Part shown: piece after piece, positions 9,229 through 18,563 of the stretch
Layout: every line of letters starts with the position of its first letter
Numbering within the stretch: the first letter of the stretch is position 1
DNA from: Thermoplasmata archaeon
GTDB taxonomy: Archaea > Thermoplasmatota > Thermoplasmata > Methanomassiliicoccales > Methanomethylophilaceae
DNA: 64,000 nucleotides
Direction: 5' to 3'
Assembly (NCBI GenBank): GCA_015063135.1
Contig: SUTA01000009.1
Coordinates: 25,869-89,868 of the forward strand
Made by a program: the position numbers and the translations under genes
Notes under the pieces: model-generated
The model's input: the letters and a program-made list of their open reading frames with translations, nothing else
Database searches by the model: none
What the model was told of the DNA's origin: nothing

Positions 9229-10437
9229 ATGGGATTCTTCAGCAAGATATTCAAGAAGGAAGAGAAAGCAGAGCCCGCCAAGAAGGCTGCAGCACCCGTC
9301 AAGGACGCAGCCAAGGAGGCGGCGGCATGCGGATGCGAGACCAAGGACGCGAACGCAGTCGTCGGACTCCAGGCAGCGGACCTGGGAGAGCTCCTCCCCG
9401 GCGCGCCCCCGGGCGGAAAGATCAAGCTAGCCATCTACTGGGCAGCCGCCTGCGGTGGATGCGACGTCTCCATCCTGGATACCAACGAGAGGATCCTGAC
9501 CGTCGGAGACATGGCCGACATCGTCATGTGGCCCATCGCAGCCGATGGGAAGGAGAAGGACATCGCCGCCATGGACGACGGCGAGATCACCGTCTCCATC
9601 ATCTCCGGAGCCGTCAGGAACGCCGAGAACCAGCACATGGTCAAACTGCTCAGGCAGAAGTCCAAGATCGTCGTCGCCTACGGAACCTGCGCCTGCTTCG
9701 GCGGAAGCCCCGCCCTGGCCAACCTGGTCTCCGGTGCCGATGAGATCCTCGACTACGTCTACACCAAGACCCCGACCACCGCCAACTTCCAGGCCGACTA
9801 CAGCAAAGACAAGCCCGTGATCCCCCAGTACAGCTACCAGGCTCCCGAGGGAGAACTGACCCTGCCCATGCTCTTCGACACCGTCAAGACGCTGGACCAG
9901 GTCATCGACGTGGACTACTTCGTCCCCGGATGCCCTCCCCTGCAGGAGACCATCAGCCACATGCTGAAGGCCGTCGCGGACTTCGCCTACGCCGGAGTCG
10001 CCCTCCCGCCCAAGGGAACCATGATCGGTGTCACCACCAAGACCCTGTGCGAGGAGTGCCCCAGGAAGAAGGAGAACGCCAGGATCACCAAGATCTGCGA
10101 GCCCTACCAGGTCAACATCGACCCCGAGAAGTGCCTGATGGACCAGGGAATCCTGTGCCTCGGACCCGCCACCATCGGCGGATGCGGCGCAAGGTGCACC
10201 AGGGTCGGCCAGCCCTGCCGCGGATGCTACGGACCCACCGAGGACGTGCAGGAGCAGGGAGCCAGTATCTTCACCGCCGTCGCGTCCATGTTCCCCATCA
10301 GGGAGGACGATGGAATCATCGGCGAGGACGAGATCATCGAGATCATGAGCACGATCAAGGACCCGCTCGGGTACTTCTACGCGTTCACTCTCGGAAAGTC
10401 TCTCATCAAGAGGGCTGTAAAAGAAGGAGGTCAGTAA
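9229..10437 (+). CDS. mvhG: F420-non-reducing hydrogenase small subunit
   Basis: A 402-residue NiFe-hydrogenase small subunit carrying the electron-relay FeS clusters. The proximal-cluster motif AACGGCDVSILD is at about residue 75, and further cysteine clusters lie at 255-345 (CEECPRKKE, CLGPATIGGCGARC, PCRGCYG). The first 60 or so residues are an extra Lys/Ala/Glu-rich arm (FSKIFKKEEKAEPAKKAA) absent from typical MvhG of about 300 residues; it is not a twin-arginine signal. Stop is TAA, immediately followed by mvhA. Confidence 0.95.
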   Translation: MGFFSKIFKKEEKAEPAKKAAAPVKDAAKEAAACGCETKDANAVVGLQAADLGELLPGAPPGGKIKLAIYWAAACGGCDVSILDTNERILTVGDMADIVMWPIAADGKEKDIAAMDDGEITVSIISGAVRNAENQHMVKLLRQKSKIVVAYGTCACFGGSPALANLVSGADEILDYVYTKTPTTANFQADYSKDKPVIPQYSYQAPEGELTLPMLFDTVKTLDQVIDVDYFVPGCPPLQETISHMLKAVADFAYAGVALPPKGTMIGVTTKTLCEECPRKKENARITKICEPYQVNIDPEKCLMDQGILCLGPATIGGCGARCTRVGQPCRGCYGPTEDVQEQGASIFTAVASMFPIREDDGIIGEDEIIEIMSTIKDPLGYFYAFTLGKSLIKRAVKEGGQ

Positions 10438-11955
10438 ATGGCTGCACCTATCATTTGGGATGACAAGAAGAAAGTCACTGAGAAGCGTGTGACCGTCGAC
10501 CCCATCACCCGTCTCGAGGGACACGGAAAGATCGAGATCTTCCTCGACGACAAGGGAGACGTCACCAACGCCTACTGGCAGGTCCCGGAGCTGAGAGGCT
10601 TCGAGAGATTCTGCATCGGAAGGAAAGTAACCGAGCTGAACCAGATCACCGCCAGGCTCTGCGGTGTGTGCCCCGGCGCGCACCACCTTGCCTCCACCAA
10701 GGCGATCGACGGATGCTACAACGCGAAGCCCACGCCGACCGCGTTCCTCCTGAGGGACACGTTCTACAACGCGCACTTCGTGCACAGCCACATCGCGCAC
10801 TTCTACGCACTGGCTGCACCCGACTTCGTCTGCGGCCCCGCTGCACCCGCGGCGGAGAGGAACGTCCTGGGAGTCGTCGCCCGCGTCGGCCTCGACCTCG
10901 GTGGCGCCGTCCTCAAGACCAGGGCCGAGGCCCAGAAGGTCCAGGCTATCATCGGCGGAAAGCCCACCCACCCCGTCATGGGAGTCCCCGGCGGAGTGAC
11001 CAAGGCCATCAGCAAGGAGGAGCAGAAGGAGATCATCGGCTACGCCGAGGGAATGGTCGAGTTCGCCAAGACCTCCCTGCAGGTCTTCAAGGACGTCGTC
11101 CTGGCCAACAAGGAGTACATGGACATCGTGCTGAACAAGGACCTGTACTACCACGAGACCTACCACATGGGACTCGTGAACGACAAGGGCCAGTTCGAGA
11201 TCCACGACGGAAAGGTCAAGGTCGTCAACCAGAAGGGCGAGCAGACCCACCTGTACGACCCCTACGACTACCTCGACAACATCGGAGAGGCGGTCGAGCC
11301 CTGGTCCTTCGAGAAGTTCCCCTACCTGAGGAACCCCGGCTGGAAGGACCTCGTCGACGGACCCGAGAGCGGAATCTACAGGGCCACCCCCCTGTCCAGG
11401 CTCAACGTCGCCAAGGAGATGCCCACCCCCATCGCTCAGGAAGCCTTCCTCGAGTACAAGGGCATCCTGAAGGACGCCGGTGTCGAGGGTCCCTGCCAGT
11501 TCACTCTGGCGACCCACTGGGCCAGGATCATCGAGCTGATCTGCTGCGCAGAGAAGTGCCTGATCGATGCCCAGAACCCCGACATCACCAACGGAGACAT
11601 CAAGCAGACCGACCTGATCCCCGGCGGACGCGGAGTCGGATGCGTCGAGGCCCCCAGGGGAACCCTGACGCACGACTACACCTGCGACGAGAACGGAATC
11701 GTCACTGCTTGCAACATGGTCGTCGGAACCACCAACAACAACCCGCCGATCTGCATGGATGTCGCCAAGGTCGCGAAGGCCCTGATCCACAACTTCGAGG
11801 TCTCCCCCGGTCTGCTGAACATGGTCGAGATGGCGTTCAGGGCATACGACCCCTGCAACTCCTGCGCCACGCACAGCCTGCCCGGCCAGATGCCTCTGAC
11901 CGCTGTGATCAGGAACGCCGACGGATCCATCTACGACACCGTCACCCGCAACTGA
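10438..11955 (+). CDS. mvhA: F420-non-reducing hydrogenase large subunit
   Basis: A 505-residue NiFe-hydrogenase catalytic subunit. The two nickel-binding cysteine pairs are RLCGVCPGAHH (about residue 72) and DPCNSCATH (about 470). The residues after the final His form a C-terminal peptide likely removed by a maturation protease. It oxidises H2 and feeds electrons through MvhG and MvhD to HdrA. It is the last gene of the hdrA-mvhDGA operon, followed by a strong hairpin. Confidence 0.97.
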   Translation: MAAPIIWDDKKKVTEKRVTVDPITRLEGHGKIEIFLDDKGDVTNAYWQVPELRGFERFCIGRKVTELNQITARLCGVCPGAHHLASTKAIDGCYNAKPTPTAFLLRDTFYNAHFVHSHIAHFYALAAPDFVCGPAAPAAERNVLGVVARVGLDLGGAVLKTRAEAQKVQAIIGGKPTHPVMGVPGGVTKAISKEEQKEIIGYAEGMVEFAKTSLQVFKDVVLANKEYMDIVLNKDLYYHETYHMGLVNDKGQFEIHDGKVKVVNQKGEQTHLYDPYDYLDNIGEAVEPWSFEKFPYLRNPGWKDLVDGPESGIYRATPLSRLNVAKEMPTPIAQEAFLEYKGILKDAGVEGPCQFTLATHWARIIELICCAEKCLIDAQNPDITNGDIKQTDLIPGGRGVGCVEAPRGTLTHDYTCDENGIVTACNMVVGTTNNNPPICMDVAKVAKALIHNFEVSPGLLNMVEMAFRAYDPCNSCATHSLPGQMPLTAVIRNADGSIYDTVTRN

Positions 11956-11965
11956 TTCCTAAACC

Positions 11966-11984
11966 GAGGGGGGCCTCCCCCCTC
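11966..11984 (+). terminator. Hairpin terminator after mvhA
   Basis: GAGGGGGG, a CCT loop and CCCCCCTC form a perfect 8-bp stem, followed by a T-run (AGTTTTTATAAC). It closes the hdrA-mvhDGA operon 10 nt after the stop codon. Confidence 0.7.
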
Positions 11985-12024
11985 CCATTTACAGTTTTTA
12001 TAACAATATCCTGATTGCCACATC

Positions 12025-12540
12025 ATGGATTTCATCGAGCTCGCCGAGAAGCGCTACTCAGTCAGGAAGTACCAGGACAGGCAGGTCTCCAAGGACGACC
12101 TGGACAGGGTCATCAGGGCCGCCATGCTGGCACCCACCGGGAAGAACAACCAGCCCTTCAGGATCTACGTCCTGCAGTCGAAGGAGGCCGTCGCGAAGAT
12201 GGCGGGGCTCTCCCCCTGCGTGTTCGGGGCGCCCACCGTGCTGCTCTTCGCATACAGCAGGACGGAAGAATGGGAGAACCCCCTCGAGGAGGGCGTTCAC
12301 TCCGGCGACCAGGATGTCTCCATCGTCGCCACCCACGCAATGATGGAGGCTGCGGACATCGGCCTCGGGACCTGCTGGTGCAACTACTTCCCCAACTCCG
12401 AGGCGGAGAAGGTGTTCGGCCTCCCGCAGAACGAGCGCGTGGTGCTGTTCATGCCGATAGGCTACCCCGCCGAGGATTCCGCGCCCTCTGCGATGCATTC
12501 GGCCAGCAGGCCCGTGGAGGAAGTAGTGAAGTACCTGCGA
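12025..12540 (+). CDS. Nitroreductase family protein
   Basis: A 171-residue FMN-dependent nitroreductase-fold oxidoreductase. The family N-terminus IELAEKRYSVRKYQDRQV, the APTGKNNQPFRIYV FMN-binding stretch and the C-terminal ASRPVEEVVKYL are all present. The substrate is unknown. A TATA-like TTTTTATAAC lies about 25 nt upstream, so the mRNA may be leaderless. After KYL the frame meets CGA, exactly the usual end of the family; the standard-code ORF adds 13 residues (to 12579). It converges on the phosphoesterase gene with one base between the two CGA codons. Confidence 0.9.
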
Positions 12541-12541
12541 A

Positions 12542-13342
12542 TCGGGAGTACTTCGCCCTGCGCTTGGGGTCGTCCTTGAACCTGGAGTAATCCTTCCCGT
12601 CGACCATCAGGTCAGCCCTCCTGCCCAGGTCTATCCCGTCCAGGAGATAGATGCGGGCATCGTCCAGGTCGAGCCATCCGCTGTTCAGGATCGGCCCCAG
12701 GAGGTCCTCGTCTATGACGTTGACGGGGGACCCTCCCAGCATCCTGTTGAACGCTGGAACCACCAGGAACGATTCCGGGAGCCTGGCGTATCTGTCGGAG
12801 CTCCCGACGCTGAACCTGCCGCGGAACCAGCACGGCTCCGTGGTGCGGCGCCCGACGCCGTCCTTGAACATGACGGCGGGATGGTTGTGGGCCATCACGA
12901 GGGTCCCACAGGCCATGACCTCGTCCGACGGCCACGTATGGCCGTGGACGAATCCCACGCCGTCCCTCACCAGCCCCGTCGCGGGCCTTATCCTGACCCT
13001 CCCGGGCAGAAACTCCTCTATCTGGGTATCGTGGTTCCCGCGGACCACGGAGACCTCCGTGAAGCGCTCCAGGAGCGCTTCGAAGAAGTCCGGGATCTCC
13101 GCGAACTCCTGCTTAGTGGAACCAGGGACGGAGTCCTTCACGTCCCCTATGACGATCAGCTTGTCTATGTCCTCGTCTGCGGACGAGATTATTGAATCCA
13201 GCATGTCGCTGGTGCGCGAGACCAGGTGGAAGCCCTTGGCCCTCAGATGCGATTCTACGCCTATGTGCAGGTCACCTATGACCAGGCTCCTGCCGGCCCT
13301 GAGGGCCGGTACGCCGTGGACGGGCTGCAGGTCCATGCTCAC
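12542..13342 (-). CDS. Metallophosphoesterase (SbcD-related archaeal type)
   Basis: A 266-residue calcineurin-like phosphoesterase with metal-binding motifs GDLHIG, GDVKD, RGNHD and GHTW in order. It resembles archaeal SbcD-related phosphoesterases of unknown substrate. It overlaps nnr by 4 nt at its start. The frame reaches CGA after RRAKYS; under the standard code it would read another 31 residues across the nitroreductase 3' end to 12449. Confidence 0.88.
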
Positions 13343-14703
13343 CTCAGGCCGTCCCTCAGGACGTGCGGGATCTCCTCGATGACGTCCGATGCGATCAGGC
13401 CGTAGGACTTGTCGGCGAAGGCCCTATCCCCCGCAGAGCCGCAGATGTACGCCGCCAGGCACGCCGCATCGAACTGGCACATGCCCTTGGAGAGCAGGGC
13501 CGCGGCGCATCCTGCGAGGACGTCGCCGGTCCCGCCGCAGGTCATGCCGGCATTGCCGGTGCGGTTGACCCTGGTACGGGAGCCGTCTGATATCCTGTCC
13601 TCCTTCCCCTTGAGAAGGACCGCGCCGTAGCGCCCGGCGACGGCCTCCAAGGGGCCCTCGAGGGCCTTGAACTCGCCCGCGTGGGGCGTCAGAATGGCAT
13701 TCGGAAGCTCCATGGATGCCGCGACCGCTATGGCGTCCGCATCGATCACCATAGGCTTCCTGCATCTGGAGATGAACTGCCTGACGGCCTCCAGGGTATC
13801 GACGGCCGAACCCAGGCCGGGACCGACGAGCACCGCGTCGTACCTCTCCGAGAGCTCCAGGAGCATGTCCACGGATTCAGCGGTGAGGCGGGTACCCGGG
13901 AGCATCGTCCCCGTGATCTCGGGGCAGGCGGACGCCGCTATGGAGAAAGCGCTCTGAGGGCAGCAGAGGTGGACCAGGTCCGCCCCTGCGCGCATGGCCG
14001 CCCTGCAGGCCAGCGCCGGAGCGCCGAAGTACGGCCCTCCGCAGATGGCCAGCAGCCTGCCGTTGGCGCCCTTGTGGCTGCCGCTGTCGGGCACGGGGTA
14101 CCTGAGCATGTCGCCCGGACCGACGGCCCTCCAGGCATCCTCCGGGATGCCTATGCCGGCGACGATGACCCTGTAGGGAGCGCCCTCCATGCCCTCCTTC
14201 CTGTCGTGGAACGTCACGACCTCCCCGGGCTCTATGGCCGCGGTTGTGCCGAACCCCGAGGGCACGTCGAGCGACACGATCGGCTTCCCGCAGGAGTTAG
14301 CATCATTGATGAACGTGAGGTACGGGTCCTTGACCTCGCCCGAGATCCCGGTTCCGAGGGCGCAGTCGACGATCACATCGCCTCTGGAGAGGACCTCTTT
14401 GGAGTATTGGACAATATCGCACTCCAGAACTGAATAATAATCGCGGGCCGCGTCGGTCCTGATGTTGGATGCTTTCTTCAGAAGGGCCACGGTGCACCTG
14501 GACGGGTCCAGCTTTAGGGCCGCGGCGAATCCATCGCCGCCGTTGTTGCCGGTTCCGCACACGAAAACGTAGGACTTCCCGGGATAATTCTCCTCCAGGA
14601 ACGCCGCGACGGCGGCGCCTGCATTGCCCATGAGCTCCTTCACGGAGACCCCGAGGGCCTCGGAATTGGCGTCCAGGACCCTGGATTCCAGGGGCGTGAT
14701 CAT
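13339..14703 (-). CDS. nnr: Bifunctional NAD(P)H-hydrate epimerase / ADP-dependent NAD(P)H-hydrate dehydratase
   Basis: A 454-residue repair enzyme for hydrated NAD(P)H. The N-terminal YjeF-N epimerase domain (about 1-210) contains CGTGNNGGDGFAAA. The C-terminal ribokinase-like dehydratase (about 220-454) contains GPGLGS, LTPHAGEF and GNAGMTCGGTGDVLAG. The start at 14703 is chosen because the 30 residues before it in the ORF are low-complexity. It lies 4 nt after srp19 and overlaps the phosphoesterase start. Stop is TGA. Confidence 0.95.
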   Translation of the reverse strand: MITPLESRVLDANSEALGVSVKELMGNAGAAVAAFLEENYPGKSYVFVCGTGNNGGDGFAAALKLDPSRCTVALLKKASNIRTDAARDYYSVLECDIVQYSKEVLSRGDVIVDCALGTGISGEVKDPYLTFINDANSCGKPIVSLDVPSGFGTTAAIEPGEVVTFHDRKEGMEGAPYRVIVAGIGIPEDAWRAVGPGDMLRYPVPDSGSHKGANGRLLAICGGPYFGAPALACRAAMRAGADLVHLCCPQSAFSIAASACPEITGTMLPGTRLTAESVDMLLELSERYDAVLVGPGLGSAVDTLEAVRQFISRCRKPMVIDADAIAVAASMELPNAILTPHAGEFKALEGPLEAVAGRYGAVLLKGKEDRISDGSRTRVNRTGNAGMTCGGTGDVLAGCAAALLSKGMCQFDAACLAAYICGSAGDRAFADKSYGLIASDVIEEIPHVLRDGLR

Positions 14704-14707
14704 GCTA

Positions 14708-15004
14708 TCACTTCTTGGAGTTCTCGACCAGGATCTTGCCGATCTCCCTGAGGAGCTCGGTCTTCTGGAGCTTGCCCCTCTCGACGCGGACACATCCGTG
14801 GCGGGCGCGGTGGGTCTTGGGATAGGACATGTTCTCCAGGACCTCGTACTCCAGGTCGAGGATCGTGGCGCCCTTAGCTATGATATCCAGGTCGGGGTCC
14901 TTCACGCAGAGCTCCTTGGAGAGCCTCCTGCCTTCGGCCCTCGTGCGGCCGCTGTCGAAATACTCGGGCCACAGGGTTATCGCTACATCCGGGTCGTATG
15001 CCAT
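14708..15004 (-). CDS. srp19: Signal recognition particle protein SRP19
   Basis: A 98-residue basic protein beginning MAYDPDVAITLWPEYFDSGR, with RTRAEGRRLSK and RHGCVRVERG. SRP19 binds the tips of SRP RNA helices 6 and 8 and enables SRP54 loading. The internal ATG at 15004 is preferred over 15028 because AGGTGG lies just upstream and the family begins this way. Stop is TGA. Confidence 0.94.
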   Translation of the reverse strand: MAYDPDVAITLWPEYFDSGRTRAEGRRLSKELCVKDPDLDIIAKGATILDLEYEVLENMSYPKTHRARHGCVRVERGKLQKTELLREIGKILVENSKK

Positions 15005-15094
15005 GTTACCACCTAAAGGAGAGGTCATTATAATAATTTAGTAGAAGGGGAAAGGCCCCCGGAGGGGCTATAGAAGTGGTTTGTGTCAATGTGA

Positions 15095-15475
15095 TTACTC
15101 GAGCAGGACTGCATTGATCGCCCCGTCCTGGCCGGGCCTGGACGTGACGATGGCGTCGCCGATCTCGGTGGAGATGGTCGCGCCCTTGTTCATGATGTTA
15201 CGCTGAACGTAGTTAGGGTCAGCGGGGTTCGTCTTGACGGTGAGGATCTTGACCTTCTTCACGGTGTTGGTCTTCTTGTCGACGACGTTTGCGTACTCTG
15301 CGCTGAGCATACCAACCTTGACACTGCCGCCGCGTCCGCGATACTGCTTGAGGGACTGCTCGCCGATCTTGGTGAACTGCTTCTCTCTGCCGATCTCGAA
15401 CTTGCGCTTGCCCTGTGCGGAGACGAGCCTGCCTCCGGTGGACTTCCTGTTGGATTCACCCTGCCAAAGTGCCAT
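15095..15475 (-). CDS. rps8e: 30S ribosomal protein S8e
   Basis: A 126-residue eS8 protein starting MALWQGESNRKSTGGR, with the typical GKRKFEIGRE and YRGRGGSVKV segments. Stop is TAA. Its TATA box (CTTATATAGGG, minus strand, about 15501-15511) lies 30 nt upstream and inside the standard-code tail of the neighbouring phosphoesterase gene. Confidence 0.96.
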   Translation of the reverse strand: MALWQGESNRKSTGGRLVSAQGKRKFEIGREKQFTKIGEQSLKQYRGRGGSVKVGMLSAEYANVVDKKTNTVKKVKILTVKTNPADPNYVQRNIMNKGATISTEIGDAIVTSRPGQDGAINAVLLE

Positions 15476-15500
15476 TGTAATCAACCCTCGAATTATGGTT

Positions 15501-15511
15501 CCCTATATAAG
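15501..15511 (-). promoter_or_regulatory. TATA box of rps8e
   Basis: CTTATATAGGG on the minus strand, about 30 nt before the S8e ATG. It lies beyond the CGA that ends the upstream gene, so the promoter would be inside a coding region only if CGA were read as arginine. Confidence 0.65.
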
Positions 15512-15566
15512 CATTAGCCCTGTCCACCCTTAATATAAGGGGGTAATGAAGGGGTTTTCGGCCGAT

Positions 15567-16211
15567 TCGGCTCCTTCCGGGGCCGATGAGCCGCACGTCG
15601 ACCTTGCCGTCGACGATGTCGATGACCGCGGCATAGCCGCTCATGGCGGGGCCGGGGTTCACGAACGTGGTGCCGCCGTAGGTCTTGACGCCGATGGCCT
15701 CGTGGATGTGCCCGGACATCGCGAGGATGGGGTGGTACTCGTCCACGATCCTCTTGACGGCGGGGCTCCCGACGCTCTGGCCGGACGGGATCTGGTCCAG
15801 GATGCCGTAGGACGGGACGTGGGTCATGAGGACCATGCCCTCCTTGGCGTTCGCCTTCAGGCCGTCGTAGAGCTCGTCCTCGGTGAGCTCGAAGGGGGAG
15901 TTGAATATGGTTATGTTGGATCCCCCGATGCCGCAGAAGCGGTAGCCGCCGATGTCGGCGCCCTTGCCGTGCATGTCCACGCACACCCCGGAGACCTTCT
16001 GGGGCATGTCGCGGGCATCGCAGTTCCCTGGCAGGCAGTACACCTTGGCCTTGATGCCGGAGATGATCTCCGCTGCCTCCTCCCCGGTGCCCATGTCGGT
16101 GACGTCGCCGAGGCATACGACGAACTCGGCGCCGCTCTTGGCGATCTCCGCGTTGATCCACTCGATAGCGGACTTCTTCTGGTGCAGATCCGTGAAGACA
16201 AGGAATCTCAT
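15567..16211 (-). CDS. Metallophosphoesterase (YfcE/Icc-like)
   Basis: A 214-residue phosphoesterase with FTDLHQ, CLGDVTD, LPGNCD, THVP and GHIHEA metal-site motifs, ending after RLIGPGRS at CGA. Under the standard code the ORF adds 37 residues (to 15456), crossing the S8e TATA box and entering the S8e gene. The substrate is not predictable. Normal family length and the promoter position both favour the CGA end. Confidence 0.88.
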
Positions 16212-16245
16212 AGAGCGCGAATCTGCTACCGCAGTATATAAATGG

Positions 16246-16734
16246 TCATGCTTCCGGAGGCTCTTCGAGCCTCTTGCAGGCCAGATTCGTGATGTATCCG
16301 ACCCCGAACATGATGCAAGCGCCCACGGCCACCGGCATCAGCAGGAAATCCCAGGCGGGGGCCGCCAGGGTGACCGTTATGAGGGCGGTGGCGCCGCCCG
16401 GCGGGTGCACTATGTCCAGGATGACCATCAGGAAGATCGATATGGCGACCGCCGCGGCGGCGGTGTACCAGAAGCTGCCTACCAGAATAGCCAGCGAGAG
16501 GCCGACGATTCCGGAGACGATGTGCCCTCCGATGACGTTCTGCACCCTGGCGGCGGGGCTTTTGGGCATGGCGAAGATGATGACCGCGGAGGCTCCGAAG
16601 GACGCCATGAACAGGGGCTCCCCGCACTCGAAGGCGATGTAGCAGATGATGGCTATCGCGACGGCGGAGCCGACGACGCGCACCAACTGGGGCTTCGTCA
16701 TCCTCTTCCCGAGCGTCTCCTTCCAATCCGCCAT
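16246..16734 (-). CDS. HPP family membrane protein
   Basis: A 162-residue integral membrane protein with four hydrophobic helices and the signature ILDIVHPPGGATALI that names the HPP family. Some members are involved in nitrite transport; the substrate here is unknown. The start MADWKETLGKRM at 16734 is taken because the ORF upstream runs through the tRNA-Val gene. Stop is TGA. Confidence 0.9.
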   Translation of the reverse strand: MADWKETLGKRMTKPQLVRVVGSAVAIAIICYIAFECGEPLFMASFGASAVIIFAMPKSPAARVQNVIGGHIVSGIVGLSLAILVGSFWYTAAAAVAISIFLMVILDIVHPPGGATALITVTLAAPAWDFLLMPVAVGACIMFGVGYITNLACKRLEEPPEA

Positions 16735-16756
16735 GGTACCATCATAAGGATATGGG

Positions 16757-16832
16757 TGGTGGACCCGGCCGGGATTGAACCGGCGACCTTCGCCTTGTAA
16801 GGGCGACGTCATAACCACTAGACCACGGGTCC
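16757..16832 (-). tRNA. tRNA-Val (UAC)
   Basis: Full cloverleaf on the minus strand: acceptor GGACCCG pairs with CGGGTCC, the anticodon loop is CUUACAA (anticodon UAC), and the T-loop is GGTTCAATCCC. CCA is encoded (16757-16759). Confidence 0.95.
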
Positions 16833-16905
16833 GCTGGGGCGAATAACGGCGGTTCGGTATTAAAGGGTAGGGGTATGGCTTATATCCCCACGGGCATGGC
16901 GGTGC

Positions 16906-17418
16906 ATGCTCACTTGCGCAGACGAGCCGGAGGTGACCGGGGAGGTCTGGAACCTCTACATGGGGTCGTTCACCGACCCGGAGAGGATACCCAGGGCCAA
17001 CCTCGACAGGGCCCTCTCGGCCGGGGGGTTCCTGCACGTTTTCCGCGACGAGGGCGAATTCATAGGCTTCGCGTACGGCTTCTCCAACTCGGGGATCGCG
17101 TTCCTGGTGTACCTCGCCACGGTGCCCGAGGTCCGCGGCAGGGGGTACGGGAAGGAGATACTGGCACTCCTGCGCTCCATGCACCCGGACGAGAGGATCT
17201 TCCTCGTGACGGAGATGTGCGACGAGTCCGCGGACGACTATGGGATGAGAGTCCGCAGGCAGGACTACTACCTCAGGAACGGCTGCTCCCGCACCGGCTG
17301 CACCGTGGTCACCGACGGGGTGGTGATGGACACGATGGCCGTCCAGGGGGAGCTCTCGGTCGATGAGATGTCCGAAGCCGTCAGGTACTACGAGGACGTC
17401 CACAACGGCAGGCTGCGA
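16906..17418 (+). CDS. GNAT family N-acetyltransferase
   Basis: A 170-residue acetyltransferase with the acetyl-CoA motif VPEVRGRGYGKEIL at about residues 73-86. The acceptor is unknown. The frame meets CGA after VHNGRL; the standard-code ORF adds 23 residues to 17487 and runs through a good TATA box (ACTTTATCTAT, 17455-17465) that appears to drive the next gene. Start is the ATG at 16906; the upstream frame has no better start. Confidence 0.85.
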
Positions 17419-17454
17419 GCGCTGGCCCATCGTCATTCCACGAAGTCGGTGGGC

Positions 17455-17465
17455 ACTTTATCTAT
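17455..17465 (+). promoter_or_regulatory. TATA box of the Fic gene
   Basis: ACTTTATCTAT, 30-40 nt before the preferred Fic start at 17495. It lies downstream of the CGA ending the acetyltransferase gene and inside its standard-code tail. Confidence 0.55.
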
Positions 17466-17494
17466 CGGGGATGCTATACAGTCCTGATCTTCCC

Positions 17495-18451
17495 ATGTGC
17501 GGATACGAACCCAAATTCACTGTATCTGCCGAGTGCATCAACCTCGTCGCAGACATCTCGGCCATGCTGGCCAAGATCGAGCCTAGCTCGATCTCCAGAG
17601 ACGTCAGGCTGAGGAAGATCAACAGGGTGAAGTCGATCCAATCCTCCCTCCAGATAGAGGCCAACTCGATGACCGTCGAGCAGGTGACCGCCATAATCGA
17701 CGGCAAGCGCGTCCTCGGGCCCCCGAGGGAGATCCTGGAGGTGCAGAACGCCATCCGCTCGTACGACATGATCCCTGAGCTGGACCCGTTCTCGGTCGAG
17801 GACCTCCTGAGGCTCCACGGCGCCATGATGGCGGGCCTGACCGACCAGGCGGGCATGTTCCGCAGCGTGGGAGTGAACGTGGTGAACTCGGCCACCGGAG
17901 AGGTCATACACCACGCTCCGCACCCCGACTTCGTGCCCAGGTTCATCGGGGAGCTCCTGGAGTGGGCGGCGTCCTCAGAGCACCATCCCCTCATCGTGAG
18001 CTGCGTGTTCCACCACGAATTCGAGTTCATACACCCGTTCACCGACGGCAACGGCCGCACAGGGAGGCTCTGGCAGACGCTGATGCTCACGAGATGGAAC
18101 CCGGTCTTCGAATGGATCCCCGTGGAATCCGCAGTCAGGGACCGCAGGTACGACTACTACAGGGCGATAAGGGAGGCGACGGATGCGGATGACACCTGCG
18201 TCTTCATCGAGTTCATGCTGAGGGCCATCCGGGATGCCCTTGATGAGATGGCCAAAGCCCGCGGGGGGACGGAAGAAGCGGTTCTGGGCTTGATCGCGTC
18301 CGGATCCTACTCGAATGCGAGGGATGCGGCAGAGAGGCTTGGGGTGTCTGTGAAGACCGTGGAACGCTCCATTTCAGTACTCAAGGAGCAAGGCAGGATC
18401 GTCAGAGAAGGCTCGGACAAGAAAGGATCGTGGGTCATCGCCAAGGAGCGA
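17495..18451 (+). CDS. Fic domain protein with C-terminal winged helix
   Basis: A 318-residue Fic protein. The catalytic motif HPFTDGNGRTGR is near residue 188, and an N-terminal helical region with SSLQIEAN resembles the inhibitory (S/T)xxxE(G/N) motif of self-inhibited Fic proteins. A C-terminal winged helix (ARDAAERLGVSVKTVERSISVLKEQG) suggests DNA binding and autoregulation. Such enzymes AMPylate Thr/Ser/Tyr residues. The start at 17495 (MCGYEPKF) fits the TATA distance; 17471 is an alternative. It ends at CGA after WVIAKE; under the standard code it would add a CPCK repeat tail to 18523. Confidence 0.85.
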
Positions 18452-18492
18452 TGTCCGTGTAAATGTCCGTGTAAATGTCCGTGTAAATGTCC
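18452..18492 (+). repeat. 12-bp tandem repeat, 3.4 copies
   Basis: TGTCCGTGTAAA repeated three times plus TGTCC, starting on the base after the CGA that ends the Fic gene. In the Fic frame it would encode CPCK units. Short perfect tandem repeats of this kind are prone to copy-number change. Confidence 0.85.
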
Positions 18493-18563
18493 AGCCATCG
18501 CTTGGAACGCCCGCATCGACTGACCCCGCACTATAAGAATGGGCATAGACCTATACCTTTGTC

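Noticed and set aside
9427-11874. 815-residue minus-strand ORF opposite mvhGA, and other long antisense ORFs (e.g. 5747-7309, 7334-8569)
   Set aside because: Low-complexity Gly/Asp/Val/Leu-rich mirror frames produced by high GC and codon bias of the real genes.
18452-18492. CRISPR-like repeats at 18.45 kb, and likewise at 61.64 kb
   Set aside because: Units are contiguous tandem or iteron repeats without spacers, and no cas genes are present.
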